Assembly (NCBI GenBank): GCA_964531695.1
Contig: CAZHEH010000013.1
Location: 1-64,000 of the forward strand
Source: JAGXKT01 sp964531695
GTDB taxonomy: Bacteria > Planctomycetota > Phycisphaerae > SM23-33
DNA: 64,000 nt
Reading direction: 5' to 3'
In this document: positions 15,965 through 23,966 of the stretch, one piece after another
Numbering within the stretch: the stretch's first letter is position 1
Layout: each line of letters opens with the position of its first letter
Translations under genes and position numbers: made by a program
The notes under the pieces: generated by a model
Database searches by the model: none
What the model was told of the DNA's origin: nothing
What the model saw: the letters and a program-made list of their open reading frames with translations, nothing else

Positions 15965-16700
15965 CCTGCGGCTCTCCCATCTCCGTGGTGGTGTAGCGGA
16001 TGGCGCGGGACTGCATCCATCGCAGCGCCATGATGTCTCGGATCGCCTTGATCCGATTGCGAACCCCGTACTTGGCCACGCCGGCGACGCGCGGCCGGTG
16101 GTTGACCGGAATTTCCTTCACGGTGAACCCGCCCATGCGGGCGAGCGTCGGCAGGAACCGGTGCAGCCCGTTGAAGAGCTTGAACGACTCGGCCACCTCG
16201 CGGCGGAAGACCTTCAAGCTGCATCCGGCGTCGTGGATCGACTCGCCGGTCATCCAGTTGCGGAAGCGGTTGGCGTTGCGGCTGATCCAGCGGCGCAGGC
16301 CCGTGTCCCGGCGGTTCTTCCGCCAGCCCGTGAGCATGTCGCACTCGCCGCTCTCGACGTGCTCCAGCATCCGCGGCAGCTCGGACGGATCGTTCTGGAG
16401 GTCGGCGTCCATCGTGGCGAGGACCGCACCCCGCGCGGCCCGCAAGCCCGCCTCCAGCGCGGCGGTCTGCCCGCTGTTGGCGTCCATCAGGATCACTCGG
16501 AGCTGCGGCGTGTCCCCCCGCATCTTCGCCAGAAGCTCTCGCGAACCGTCCGTGCTGCCGTCGTCGACGACGACGAATTCCCAACTCCGCCCGATCTCAT
16601 CCGCCGCCGCCTTCACCTCGTCTCGCAACGTCTCGAGGTTCTCGACCTCGTTGTACGCCGGCGCGACGAACGAGATATACACGCCCTGGTCTGCTGTCAT
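15933..16700 (-). CDS. Family 2 glycosyltransferase (polyprenyl-phosphate sugar transferase)
   Basis: This 255-aa protein is a GT-A glycosyltransferase of the dolichyl/undecaprenyl-phosphate type. It has V-A-P-A-Y-N-E-V-E-N-L (12-22), V-V-V-D-D-G-S-T (43-50) and the metal-binding D-A-D-L-Q (98-102). S-G-Q-T-A-A-L and G-W-R-K-N-R-R-D are also typical. It probably loads a sugar from a nucleotide donor onto undecaprenyl phosphate at the cytoplasmic face. Unlike ArnC/GtrB proteins it has no C-terminal membrane helices, so membrane contact may depend on the LAB_N partner. The start at 16700 gives the expected family N terminus. It is followed by and overlaps LAB_N, the usual partner arrangement. 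Confidence 0.88.
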   Translation of the reverse strand: MTADQGVYISFVAPAYNEVENLETLRDEVKAAADEIGRSWEFVVVDDGSTDGSRELLAKMRGDTPQLRVILMDANSGQTAALEAGLRAARGAVLATMDADLQNDPSELPRMLEHVESGECDMLTGWRKNRRDTGLRRWISRNANRFRNWMTGESIHDAGCSLKVFRREVAESFKLFNGLHRFLPTLARMGGFTVKEIPVNHRPRVAGVAKYGVRNRIKAIRDIMALRWMQSRAIRYTTTEMGEPQDDGEARRDVE

Positions 16701-17004
16701 GGTCGTGACTCTACCGCGCTGTACGTGCCCCCGCACGCGACGGTTTGCGGCCTACGCGCGATGACCCGGCCCCGCCGGGTCGCTTGGGAGCGGCCGGGGG
16801 CGCCGCTGCAAGTACGCCGAGGGACTGCCATCCCTCGGCGCCGTGCCGCCATGCCGCCATGCCGCAAAGCCGCCCGGGACCGGGCCGCCCAGCGCCGAGA
16901 GCCCCGGCGGTGCGTGCGTTGGAGGAATTCACCCGCGGGGAAGCGCCCGCGAGCGACCGAGCCCGCGCTTGCCTGCGACGCGGCGGCGTGGTAAAGCCCT
17001 TGCC

Positions 17005-18357
17005 ATGGTCGACGCCGCCACAAAACGCAAGAAGGTCTACACGATCCTGCTGATCGTAGTCCTGGCCACGATACTGGTCAAGGGCGGGCTGGTGGTCCGC
17101 TCCAACGTCAAGACCCCGCCGACGCACAAGGACTACCCCCGCTGGCATCGCATCGCGCGGCGGGCGCTGGAGGGCAAGACGCTCGCCGACCCGCGCGGCG
17201 CGGAGGCCGTCGCCATCGAGGACCACGAGGGAGAGGTCGGCTTCTACAAGCTGCCGCCCGCTTGGGCGATCTACACCGCCCCGCTGGGGCTGTTCCAGGT
17301 CTTCGGGGCGTACGTGTACACCTACTACTACCTCAGCGTCGGCTGCGGGGTGCTGTGCGTCTTCCTGGCCATGCGGACCATCCACGGGCGCTGGCTGCCC
17401 GAGGACCCGTGGAAGTGCGTGATCCCCGTGTTCTTCTTCCTGCCCCTGGCCGTCGACGACCTGCACAACGGCAACACGAGCTTGATCCTGCTGCTGCCGC
17501 TCATGGCCGGGGCGTACCTCGCCTCGCGCGGGCGGCGCGTGCTGGGTGCGCTCGGCTGGGGGCTCTGCGCGGCGCTGAAGGCCTACCCGGCCGCGGCCGT
17601 CGGGGCTCTGCTGTTCGTGCGGCGCTGGCGGCTGATGCTGCTGTCCGTCGCGGCCGCCCTGGCCTGGACGCTGCTGATTCCCGGGCTCATCCGCGGCTTC
17701 GAGCGGACGTGGAACGACAACCGGGCCTGGGCCGAGCGCATCGTCATGCCCTACCTCGAAGGCAAGGAGAAGACCCAGTGGGACAGCAAGGCCCATAGCG
17801 TGCGGAACCAGTCGCTGTGGGGCGCCGTCACGCGGTTCACGCGGCCTCTCAACGCGATGGGCGAGTACGCCGACGAAGATCCCATCTACGTCAACTTCCT
17901 GTCGCTCTCGTCCAAGGAGTCGACCATCATCTTCGCGGCGCTGGTGCTGATCGCGGCGGGCATCACGGCCGGGGTCTGCTGGCGGGCCGGCCCGCCCACC
18001 GGCCCGCTGACGACCGCCTGCGACTACTCGCTGGCGATGACGTTCATCCTGCTGGCCTCGCCGCTGGTGTGGACGTACTACCTGACGGTCCTCCTGCTGC
18101 CGATGACGCTGGGGGCCGAGGTCGCCCTGCGCCACCGGAAGCACCCGCTGGGCAAGATGTGCCTGTGGGCCTTCGTCATCACGGTGCCGCTGTTCTTCGG
18201 CGGGCTGAGCATGTGGGCGCGGGCGTTCGGCACCCTCGGCTGGATCGGCGTGCTGTGGTACGTCGTGCTGCTCGTGCTGCGGGCGCGGATGAGCGAGCTG
18301 GAAGGGGCGGACGGACCGACAATGGCGAATGAGGAAGCCCGAACGACGAATCCATGA
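17005..18357 (+). CDS. GT87-like (DUF2029) membrane mannosyltransferase
   Basis: This 450-aa protein has about ten membrane helices and matches GT87 polyprenol-phosphate-dependent alpha-mannosyltransferases. The L-H-N-G-N-T-S-L-I-L-L segment and G-L-C-A-A-L-K-A-Y-P are family-like. It likely adds mannose or a related sugar from polyprenyl phosphate to an envelope lipid or glycan. Start 17005 begins just before the first helix; an earlier in-frame ATG at 16843 would add a basic stretch with no support. The C-terminal residues M-A-N-E-E-A-R-T-T-N-P are encoded by a planctomycete-type intergenic repeat, so the natural end of the protein was probably about 15 residues earlier and the repeat supplied a new tail. 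Confidence 0.78.
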   Translation: MVDAATKRKKVYTILLIVVLATILVKGGLVVRSNVKTPPTHKDYPRWHRIARRALEGKTLADPRGAEAVAIEDHEGEVGFYKLPPAWAIYTAPLGLFQVFGAYVYTYYYLSVGCGVLCVFLAMRTIHGRWLPEDPWKCVIPVFFFLPLAVDDLHNGNTSLILLLPLMAGAYLASRGRRVLGALGWGLCAALKAYPAAAVGALLFVRRWRLMLLSVAAALAWTLLIPGLIRGFERTWNDNRAWAERIVMPYLEGKEKTQWDSKAHSVRNQSLWGAVTRFTRPLNAMGEYADEDPIYVNFLSLSSKESTIIFAALVLIAAGITAGVCWRAGPPTGPLTTACDYSLAMTFILLASPLVWTYYLTVLLLPMTLGAEVALRHRKHPLGKMCLWAFVITVPLFFGGLSMWARAFGTLGWIGVLWYVVLLVLRARMSELEGADGPTMANEEARTTNP

Positions 18358-18440
18358 CGAAGTCCGCATGACGATGCCGCATGGCCGCCTCATTCCGGAT
18401 TCGGGCTTGTCTCGTCACTCCGGCGTCGTCATTCGTCGTT
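18320..18440. repeat. Palindromic intergenic repeat, ATGACGAAT-type, between two convergent GT genes
   Basis: The segment contains repeated GAATGA/TGACGA words on the left (18322-18370) and complementary TTCGTC/TCATTC words on the right (18400-18437), with GAAGCCCGAA near 18332 opposed by TTCGGGCTT near 18402. The GT87 stop codon and the stop codon of the ArnT-like gene from the other side both fall within it. A related copy follows the third phosphatase at 20862-20965. Confidence 0.6.
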
Positions 18441-20060
18441 TTCCGCGCTAGCGTACAGGCGGAACCGGTCGCCCGGCTCGTCGGACACGGGGAAGCTGTC
18501 CACGAATCGCAGGTTCGCTCGTTCGAGCCGGCCGCCGACGGCCGGCGCTTCGGCCGCCTTCCGCGACACGAGAACGTAGCGCGTCGATGCCCCGAGCTCG
18601 TCCGGTTCCAGTACGTACTCGACCGGCCGGTCGACGTAGAAGAGGAACGCCTCGTAGCCGGGGTCGTACACGTGGGCCGTCTCTCCGGGCGGCACATGCT
18701 CCGCCACGGCCGCGGCGGCTCGGCGGTTCGGCGCATCGTGTGCCCCCACGTGGGCAACGACAGTGCCGGTATACAGCAGTATGCTGACGGCCACGACGCC
18801 GGCCGTGGCGAGCGACAGCAGCGGGCCGCCCCGAAGCTCACGCCAGCGCCGGATCAGCCCCGCACAGAGCGCCACGGCCAGCACGGCCGCGGCGACCGTG
18901 GCGGCCGAGACCTCGAGCGCCACCCCGGCTACCGGCCGGCCCATCCCGGCCAGTAGCACGACACAAACGGCAACGCCCGCCACCCCGGCGGCCGGCACGG
19001 CCAGAAGCGCCCGCCAGACGCCGTCGCTCCACACCGTCCGCCTGTGCTCGCCGAGCACCCACCCGACGACGATCGCCCCGAGCGGCAGCACGGGCAGCGC
19101 GTAGCGCGACAGCATGCCGGGCATCAGGCACAGCACCACGAAGCCCGCGACCATCCCCGCGCGGACCGCCCGGAAGGTCGGCCGACGCCCGGCCGGAATC
19201 TGCCGCACGAAGTACGGAACCCACGCCAGCGGCAGGAACAGCAGCCACGGCAGCAGATACAGCGGCGCCTTGACGATGTTCCACGCCCAAAAGCCCCACA
19301 GCATCTCCTCCGGCAGGATGCGCCCCCAGGCCTGACCCGACATGGCGCTCATCCGCTCGGCCCCGGCCCGCTCCCGCGCGAGCAGCAGCCACCCCACGCC
19401 GATCGCGAGGATCAGCGCGACGCCCGCGAGGTGCTGGAGGTCGAAGATGCGCTTCAGCCGCCGCTCCGAGTGCAGCACGAGCAGAACCGTCGCGTAGAAC
19501 GGCGCCGCCAGGAACGGGCCTTTGATCAGCCCGCCGCAGGCCAGCAGCAGCGCCGGCGGCAGCCACAGCCACCAGCGATTGCGACCGGCCGACCAGCCGT
19601 CGAGCCACAGCACCGTCGCCAGGCCCGCCAGCGCCATGTAGACACCCTCGATCTCGATCTGGCGGCCCTTCGCGACCGCCCCGACGCACGTGAGCAGCGC
19701 GCACGCCGCCACGAGCCGCCCGCGGGCACTCATCCACGGCGCCCGCCCCACCGCCAGCAGCAACGCCAGCGCCAGCAGCGACAGCGCCGACGGCAGCCGG
19801 GCCGTGAACTCGTCCTGAACGCCCGTCAGGGCGAACGAGCCCGCGACGATCCAGTTAATCCCCGGCGGCTTGTTGAAGTACGCCCGCCCGCCGACGTACG
19901 GGACGATCCACTCGCCGGTCCGCAGCATTCGCACGGCCGGGAGGACGCGGCGTCCCTCCTCGCCCCGGAACTCCTCCCGGCCAAGGTGCGGAAGGTACAC
20001 CACCGCCCACAGGACGAGCACGACGGCGAGCGCATGCTTGCGTTTCGGGAAGACTCTCAT
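18429..20060 (-). CDS. ArnT-like polyprenol-phosphate glycosyltransferase (GT39/GT83 type), copy 2
   Basis: This 543-aa protein has about 12 hydrophobic helices. Its N-terminal loop has R-G-E-E-G-R-R-V-L-P-A-V-R-M-L (residues about 32-46), the acidic site of GT39/83 enzymes, and F-N-K-P-P-G (62-67). It should transfer a lipid-linked sugar outside the membrane. The start at 20060 lies directly before the first helix. The terminal residues E-N-D-E and the stop codon come from the ATGACGAAT repeat, so the 3' end is repeat-derived. The gene is divergent from the third phosphatase. It is distinct in sequence from the copy at 13843 and not a recent duplicate. Confidence 0.82.
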   Translation of the reverse strand: MRVFPKRKHALAVVLVLWAVVYLPHLGREEFRGEEGRRVLPAVRMLRTGEWIVPYVGGRAYFNKPPGINWIVAGSFALTGVQDEFTARLPSALSLLALALLLAVGRAPWMSARGRLVAACALLTCVGAVAKGRQIEIEGVYMALAGLATVLWLDGWSAGRNRWWLWLPPALLLACGGLIKGPFLAAPFYATVLLVLHSERRLKRIFDLQHLAGVALILAIGVGWLLLARERAGAERMSAMSGQAWGRILPEEMLWGFWAWNIVKAPLYLLPWLLFLPLAWVPYFVRQIPAGRRPTFRAVRAGMVAGFVVLCLMPGMLSRYALPVLPLGAIVVGWVLGEHRRTVWSDGVWRALLAVPAAGVAGVAVCVVLLAGMGRPVAGVALEVSAATVAAAVLAVALCAGLIRRWRELRGGPLLSLATAGVVAVSILLYTGTVVAHVGAHDAPNRRAAAAVAEHVPPGETAHVYDPGYEAFLFYVDRPVEYVLEPDELGASTRYVLVSRKAAEAPAVGGRLERANLRFVDSFPVSDEPGDRFRLYASAENDE

Positions 20061-20185
20061 AGGGCCGGTGCCGACGCCTCCGGCGGCCGGGCGAAATCGC
20101 CCTCGATCCGCGGGACGCGGGGATTATACTGGCGTGACCTGATTCTCGCACGGCCGTGCCGCCACGGCCTCTCCGAAAGCTCGCC

Positions 20186-20863
20186 ATGGCAGACCCCCCA
20201 AAAAACCGACCGCGCCTGTCCCGCCGGAGACGCCTTCTCATCTGGCTCGGCGCCATCGCCGCCCTGGCCGGGGGCATGTACGCCGTGTGGGACGGCTGGC
20301 TGGACGACCACGTCATCCCCAAGAGGTGGGGGCGGATCGCGCCCGGCGTGTACCGTAGCGGCATGCTGGAGGCCACGCTCGTGAAGCAAACCCTGGAGCG
20401 GCACGACATCGACGTGCTGATCCAGTTCAACGGACAGGAGCTCAGCGACGCCAAGCAGAAGGCCATGGAGGACGCGTGCGACGAGCTGGGCATCGAGTTG
20501 CTCCGCTTCCCCATGGCCGGTGACGGCCTGCCGCCGAACCACGACGTGTCCGTCTACGCCGACGCGGTCGCCGCGATGCACCGCGCGCGTCAGGACGGCA
20601 AGACGGTCGTGATCCAATGCAGCGCGGGCACGAACCGAACCGGCGCCGTCGCGGCGATTTACGAGGTCCTCGTCCTCGGCCGGTCCGGCGAGGAGGCCTA
20701 CGAGCACCTGCTCGACTATGACTGGGACCCCGAAGACAACGCCGAGATGATCGAGCTGGCCAACTCCCGCATGGGCGACATCGCCCGCATGCTCGTCCAG
20801 CGCGGGGCGATCGACCGCGTGCCCGAGCCCCTGCCGGTCATCCGCCCGCCCGCGGGGGATTGA
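20186..20863 (+). CDS. Membrane-anchored Cys-X5-Arg phosphatase, copy 3, variant P-loop
   Basis: This 225-aa protein has the same plan as the copies at 11439 and 13169: a basic N terminus (R-L-S-R-R-R-R), one membrane helix (18-35), G-V-Y-R-S-G (54-59), and a P-loop. The P-loop reads Q-C-S-A-G-T-N-R-T-G (144-153), so the nearly invariant histidine before the catalytic cysteine (C145) is glutamine. The arginine R151 is kept. The change should raise the pKa of the cysteine, though a few active family members tolerate it. A -10-like TATACT at 20125-20130 lies upstream. It is divergent from the ArnT-like copy 2. Function as an enzyme or as a binding protein cannot be decided. Confidence 0.8.
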   Translation: MADPPKNRPRLSRRRRLLIWLGAIAALAGGMYAVWDGWLDDHVIPKRWGRIAPGVYRSGMLEATLVKQTLERHDIDVLIQFNGQELSDAKQKAMEDACDELGIELLRFPMAGDGLPPNHDVSVYADAVAAMHRARQDGKTVVIQCSAGTNRTGAVAAIYEVLVLGRSGEEAYEHLLDYDWDPEDNAEMIELANSRMGDIARMLVQRGAIDRVPEPLPVIRPPAGD

Positions 20864-20965
20864 TGACTCACGACGCCGCAGGCGAGGCCCTCGGAGCGTC
20901 GGGTTTCGGGCTTCGTCACGATCTCGTCATTCGGGCGTGGCGTCCCGCAGCCGCCGCGCGGCGGG
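20862..20965. repeat. Second ATGACGAAT-type intergenic repeat
   Basis: This stretch between two convergent genes contains TGATGACTCACGACG on the left and TTTCGGGCTTCGTCACG, TCGTCATTCGG on the right, sharing words with the repeat at 18320-18440. No gene is seen in it. Confidence 0.5.
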
Positions 20966-23290
20966 CTACTCCGGCCGGGCCGTGCGCGTGTGGCTCAGCG
21001 CGAGGTTGCGCATCAGCGCGAAGGCCGTTTCCGGGGCGTAGCCGTCCACGACGTAGGACGAATAGCCCACGAGGCCGGCGGTGATGTCTTCCCGGCTGTA
21101 GTAGATGATGGGCCGCCCCGCGACGCGGACGACGCGCAACGGCAGCCGCTTTTCGAGCCGTCGCTCGCCCGTCCTGCGGCGGTAGCTCACGTCCTCGATC
21201 CTGATGCTGTGTTTGTCGACGTTCAGCAGCGGGTCGGACGCCTCCACGCGTCGCAGTGCGCCGCGGCCGTACAGCGTCTCGATCATCTCCTCGGCCGCCT
21301 TGGCGAACTCCTCGTCGCCGCCGACCGCGTCCACCACGAGCACATGCGGCCCGCCCTCGACGAACTTGCGGAGGGCGGCTAGCTGCTCGTCGGTCAGCTC
21401 GAAGTCACCGGTGCCGCTCAGCGTGGCGATCGAGGCCTCGGTCTCGGGCAACTCGGCGATGTCGATCGGCCCCACGACCTCGACCCGGGTGCCGTGCTTG
21501 TGCGCCATGATGCGCGAGAACCGCTGCCAGGCGAGCGGCTCCGGGTCGTGATTGCCCTCGAACGCCAGACGCGCCACGGTGACGGTCGGCAGCTTGTCGT
21601 CGCCTTCGGGCTCCTCCGGCCAGACCTTCGACCCGCGCGCGAGCAAGGACTTGTCCGTCACGTAGGCGGCGATATTGGCGGCCGCCTGGAAGGCCCACTG
21701 CTCGGTATCTCGCCGCTGGAGTTGCCACGACCGGGACAGGTCCGCGTCGGTGTGAATCACCAGCGGCCGCACGCCGTTGGAGATGACCCGAAGATTCACC
21801 CGGCGGGAGTAGCGTCGGAGGTCGAACTGCACGTCCCTCGCGTAGATCGGATGATCGCGGGGCAGCGTCTCCAGCTCGTAGCGGGGGAACATCTCCTTGT
21901 AGATCTGGCGCATGCCGTGCCGGAAGCCGCCGCCCCCGCACTCGGCCACGCTGAGAATCGTCCCGCCCTGGTGGACGAAGCGGCGTATGCGGGCGATCTG
22001 CTCGTCGGTGAAGTTCGGCCGCTTGGCGCCGGAGATGTACAGGATCGGGGCGTCGTGCCACAGTCGGGCGGGGACATCGAGGTTGATGATCTGCCAGTTG
22101 ATCTCGCGCCGCTCGAAGACCTCGGACACCCACCGCGTCAGCGAGGCCAGGTCCCGCGGACGGTTGTTCCAGTCGCCGTCAAACTGCAGCTTGTTGAACA
22201 GAACCGGGCGCCGGCCTCGCACGAGAAACAGCATCGCGTAGGCGGTGGCGGCTTCCTTGCCGTACTTGCCGCTCCAGGAGCCGTCGTCCTTCTGGTCGTC
22301 GATGAGCCACATCGCGCCGGATTGGTACCAGTCCACCGTTCCGAAGTACTTGTAGCCGCTGGCAACGCCGACCCGCTCGATGCCGTACAGGTAGTAGTAC
22401 ATGTCCCCGTGGCCGCGGACCTTCTTCGACGTGTTGAGCGTGGGTTCGTCGCCCGACGCGTCGATGTAGTTGGCGTCCAACCAGTCCAGCCCGCGCTGCA
22501 GCGAGGCCTGGACCTTCTTGCCGACGCCGCCGGCATCGCAGCGGATGAACTGATTGAGGAAGATGTTGTCGACGCAGACGTACATGCTCGCCACGCCGGC
22601 CGTGACCATCGTGCCCGACGAGTCCTCCTTCATGTGAGAATCCGCGCCGTAGTACTGCCACCCGCCGTCGGCCTTCTGCGTCTCGTACCAGTAGGTGTAC
22701 ACCTTCTCCCAGTAGCCGGCCGGAATCTCCCAGTTCGCCGTCGCCCCGGCCCAGACGCCCAGCAGCCCGTACTGGCTGTTGGAGTTGTCGCCGCGGCTCT
22801 TACCCTCCCCGCGCGAGTCATAGCCGTAGCTGCCGTCCGCCGTGGATCGGATCAGCCGGTCCACGTCGAAGCGCAGGGGCTTGTGGTACGGCTTGCTCCG
22901 CTTGATGGCCGAGTAGAACGCCTGGCACCGCAGCCCCAGCTCGTAGGTCTTCTCGCTCTTGCGGTCGGCCATCCACTCCAAGGCGCGATCGGCCGCCTCC
23001 TCGGCACGCGTACGCAGCGCGTCGTCCTCGATGTAGTCGAGACTCTCCAGGATCGCGTAGGTCACCAGCGGCGTGCAGCCCTGCTTGTAATCCCCCCTGG
23101 GGAAGGGCCATTCCGCCCCCTCTTGACTCTCACACAGATAGCGAATGCCGTCGGCAATCGCCTTGTCCACGGCCGCGTCGAACCGCTCCACCTCATCGGC
23201 GGTCTTGAGATCGGCCGCATCCGCCGTGCGGCCGCACGAGACGTACGGAATCAAACAGCACAGGAGAATAAGCGGTAGGGTACTTCGCAT
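20966..23290 (-). CDS. DUF4159 protein with terpene-cyclase-like repeats
   Basis: This 774-aa protein has a signal peptide (residues 1-about 26). Residues about 40-370 form an alpha/alpha-barrel of prenyltransferase/squalene-cyclase repeat type, with N-S-Q-Y-G-L-L-G-V-W-A-G and D-G-G-W-Q-Y-Y-G repeats. Two Rossmann-like DUF4159 domains appear to follow: one with F-T-D-E-Q-I-A-R-I-R-R-F-V-H and G-G-G-G-F-R-H, the second with L-T-D-E-Q-L-A-A-L-R-K-F-V-E and V-V-D-A-V-G-G. Families with this layout are common in Planctomycetota and have no well-described function; they may handle surface or envelope components. The start at 23290 was chosen for GGAG upstream and the signal peptide. It is convergent with the third phosphatase. 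Confidence 0.8.
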   Translation of the reverse strand: MRSTLPLILLCCLIPYVSCGRTADAADLKTADEVERFDAAVDKAIADGIRYLCESQEGAEWPFPRGDYKQGCTPLVTYAILESLDYIEDDALRTRAEEAADRALEWMADRKSEKTYELGLRCQAFYSAIKRSKPYHKPLRFDVDRLIRSTADGSYGYDSRGEGKSRGDNSNSQYGLLGVWAGATANWEIPAGYWEKVYTYWYETQKADGGWQYYGADSHMKEDSSGTMVTAGVASMYVCVDNIFLNQFIRCDAGGVGKKVQASLQRGLDWLDANYIDASGDEPTLNTSKKVRGHGDMYYYLYGIERVGVASGYKYFGTVDWYQSGAMWLIDDQKDDGSWSGKYGKEAATAYAMLFLVRGRRPVLFNKLQFDGDWNNRPRDLASLTRWVSEVFERREINWQIINLDVPARLWHDAPILYISGAKRPNFTDEQIARIRRFVHQGGTILSVAECGGGGFRHGMRQIYKEMFPRYELETLPRDHPIYARDVQFDLRRYSRRVNLRVISNGVRPLVIHTDADLSRSWQLQRRDTEQWAFQAAANIAAYVTDKSLLARGSKVWPEEPEGDDKLPTVTVARLAFEGNHDPEPLAWQRFSRIMAHKHGTRVEVVGPIDIAELPETEASIATLSGTGDFELTDEQLAALRKFVEGGPHVLVVDAVGGDEEFAKAAEEMIETLYGRGALRRVEASDPLLNVDKHSIRIEDVSYRRRTGERRLEKRLPLRVVRVAGRPIIYYSREDITAGLVGYSSYVVDGYAPETAFALMRNLALSHTRTARPE

Positions 23291-23420
23291 GGCGGGGGCT
23301 CCGTCAACGGCGTATCGGGGGGTGTCCTGCTGCATCTTCATTATCCCCTATCGGTTGCGCCCGTGCAACGACAAAGCGCGCGATGCCGCCTCCGAACGTA
23401 CGGCGCCGTATCGTGGCATG

Positions 23421-23507
23421 GGCAAAGCGGGGACAGGCACGTCTCCGCCCGGACGGGCCTCCGCTGCGCTGCGTCTGGGCGTCGCTTGAGCCCGTCCCCG
23501 TTTTGCC
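23421..23507. repeat. GGGGACAGGC-type palindromic repeat, copy 1 (diverged)
   Basis: The left arm GGCAAAGCGGGGACAGG (23421-23437) pairs with an inverted GGCAAAACGGGGACGGG (23491-23507); 15 of 17 positions agree. The overall length of about 87 bp matches the copies at 28629-28712 and 49202-49287, although this one is more GC-rich. Confidence 0.55.
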
Positions 23508-23549
23508 GCCCGCGGCGAGCGCAGTCGAACCCGCCTTGCCGGCGGGCAG

Positions 23550-23674
23550 GCCGAACAGCGACAGGCAGCCGGGTCGCCCATCGCCACTGACAGCCGCGCG
23601 TGGCAGAACGTCTTCCAGTAGTTCGTGTTGATCAGAACGTGCCGCACCTGCCGCTTGCCCTGAACGTTCGGCAC
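23550..23674 (-). pseudogene. Frameshifted fragment resembling a planctomycete phage terminase large subunit
   Basis: On the minus strand one frame reads R-H-V-L-I-N-T-N-Y-W-K-T-F then C-H-A-R-L-S-V-A-M-G-D (about 23674-23575). The reading continues in another frame as G-R-P-G-C-L-S-L-F-G (about 23585-23550). Together they resemble the segment D-T-N-F-W-K-S-F followed by A-R-L, M-G-D and C-L-S-L-F-G that I associate with the C-terminal nuclease region of phage terminase (GpA-type) proteins. The fragment has no start codon and is far too short, so it is a relic. The family assignment is from memory and should be treated as tentative. Confidence 0.45.
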
Positions 23675-23733
23675 GCGTCAGCAGCAGCCGACGCGCTCGC
23701 CCGGCCGAATTCGGCTGGCGCCAGCGCAAAGGC

Positions 23734-23766
23734 AAGCCCCTGCAAGCTGCTTGCCTACAGGGGCTT
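23734..23766 (-). terminator. Stem-loop downstream of tRNA-Gln
   Basis: On the minus strand, AAGCCCCTG (23766-23758) pairs perfectly with CAGGGGCTT (23742-23734); the loop contains a second small stem GCAAG/CTTGC. It begins 8 bases after the tRNA 3' end. Only a short T-rich stretch (GCCTTTGC) follows, so it may terminate or process the transcript. Confidence 0.45.
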
Positions 23767-23773
23767 ACGTTGA

Positions 23774-23844
23774 CTGGGGATCAAGGATTCGAACCTTGAC
23801 TAACTGATCCAGAGTCAGTCGTGCTACCGTTACACTAATCCCCA
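23774..23844 (-). tRNA. tRNA-Gln (anticodon CTG)
   Basis: Read on the minus strand, the 71 bases form a full cloverleaf: acceptor TGGGGAT/ATCCCCA with discriminator G, anticodon stem ACTGA/TCAGT around the loop CTCTGGA (anticodon CTG), and T-arm CAAGG-TTCGAAT-CCTTG. Discriminator G and the U1-A72 pair are usual for glutamine. CCA is not encoded. Confidence 0.93.
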
Positions 23845-23966
23845 ATCGGCGGATCGTCGGCGCCGGCACGGCCGGCCCACGACTGACTCATGGGATCCAT
23901 CGTCCATACGGACGCCGACCTTGTCAAGCCCGGCAGGCATGGTGTGCCCGCTTCGCCGCCGGTAGA

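Larger units (their letters stand above)
23291..23773. other. Intergenic zone with decayed mobile DNA
   Basis: No intact gene is supported between the DUF4159 gene and tRNA-Gln. It holds a palindromic element (23421-23507), a broken phage-terminase-like fragment (about 23550-23674) and a stem-loop next to the tRNA, each listed separately. Confidence 0.5.
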
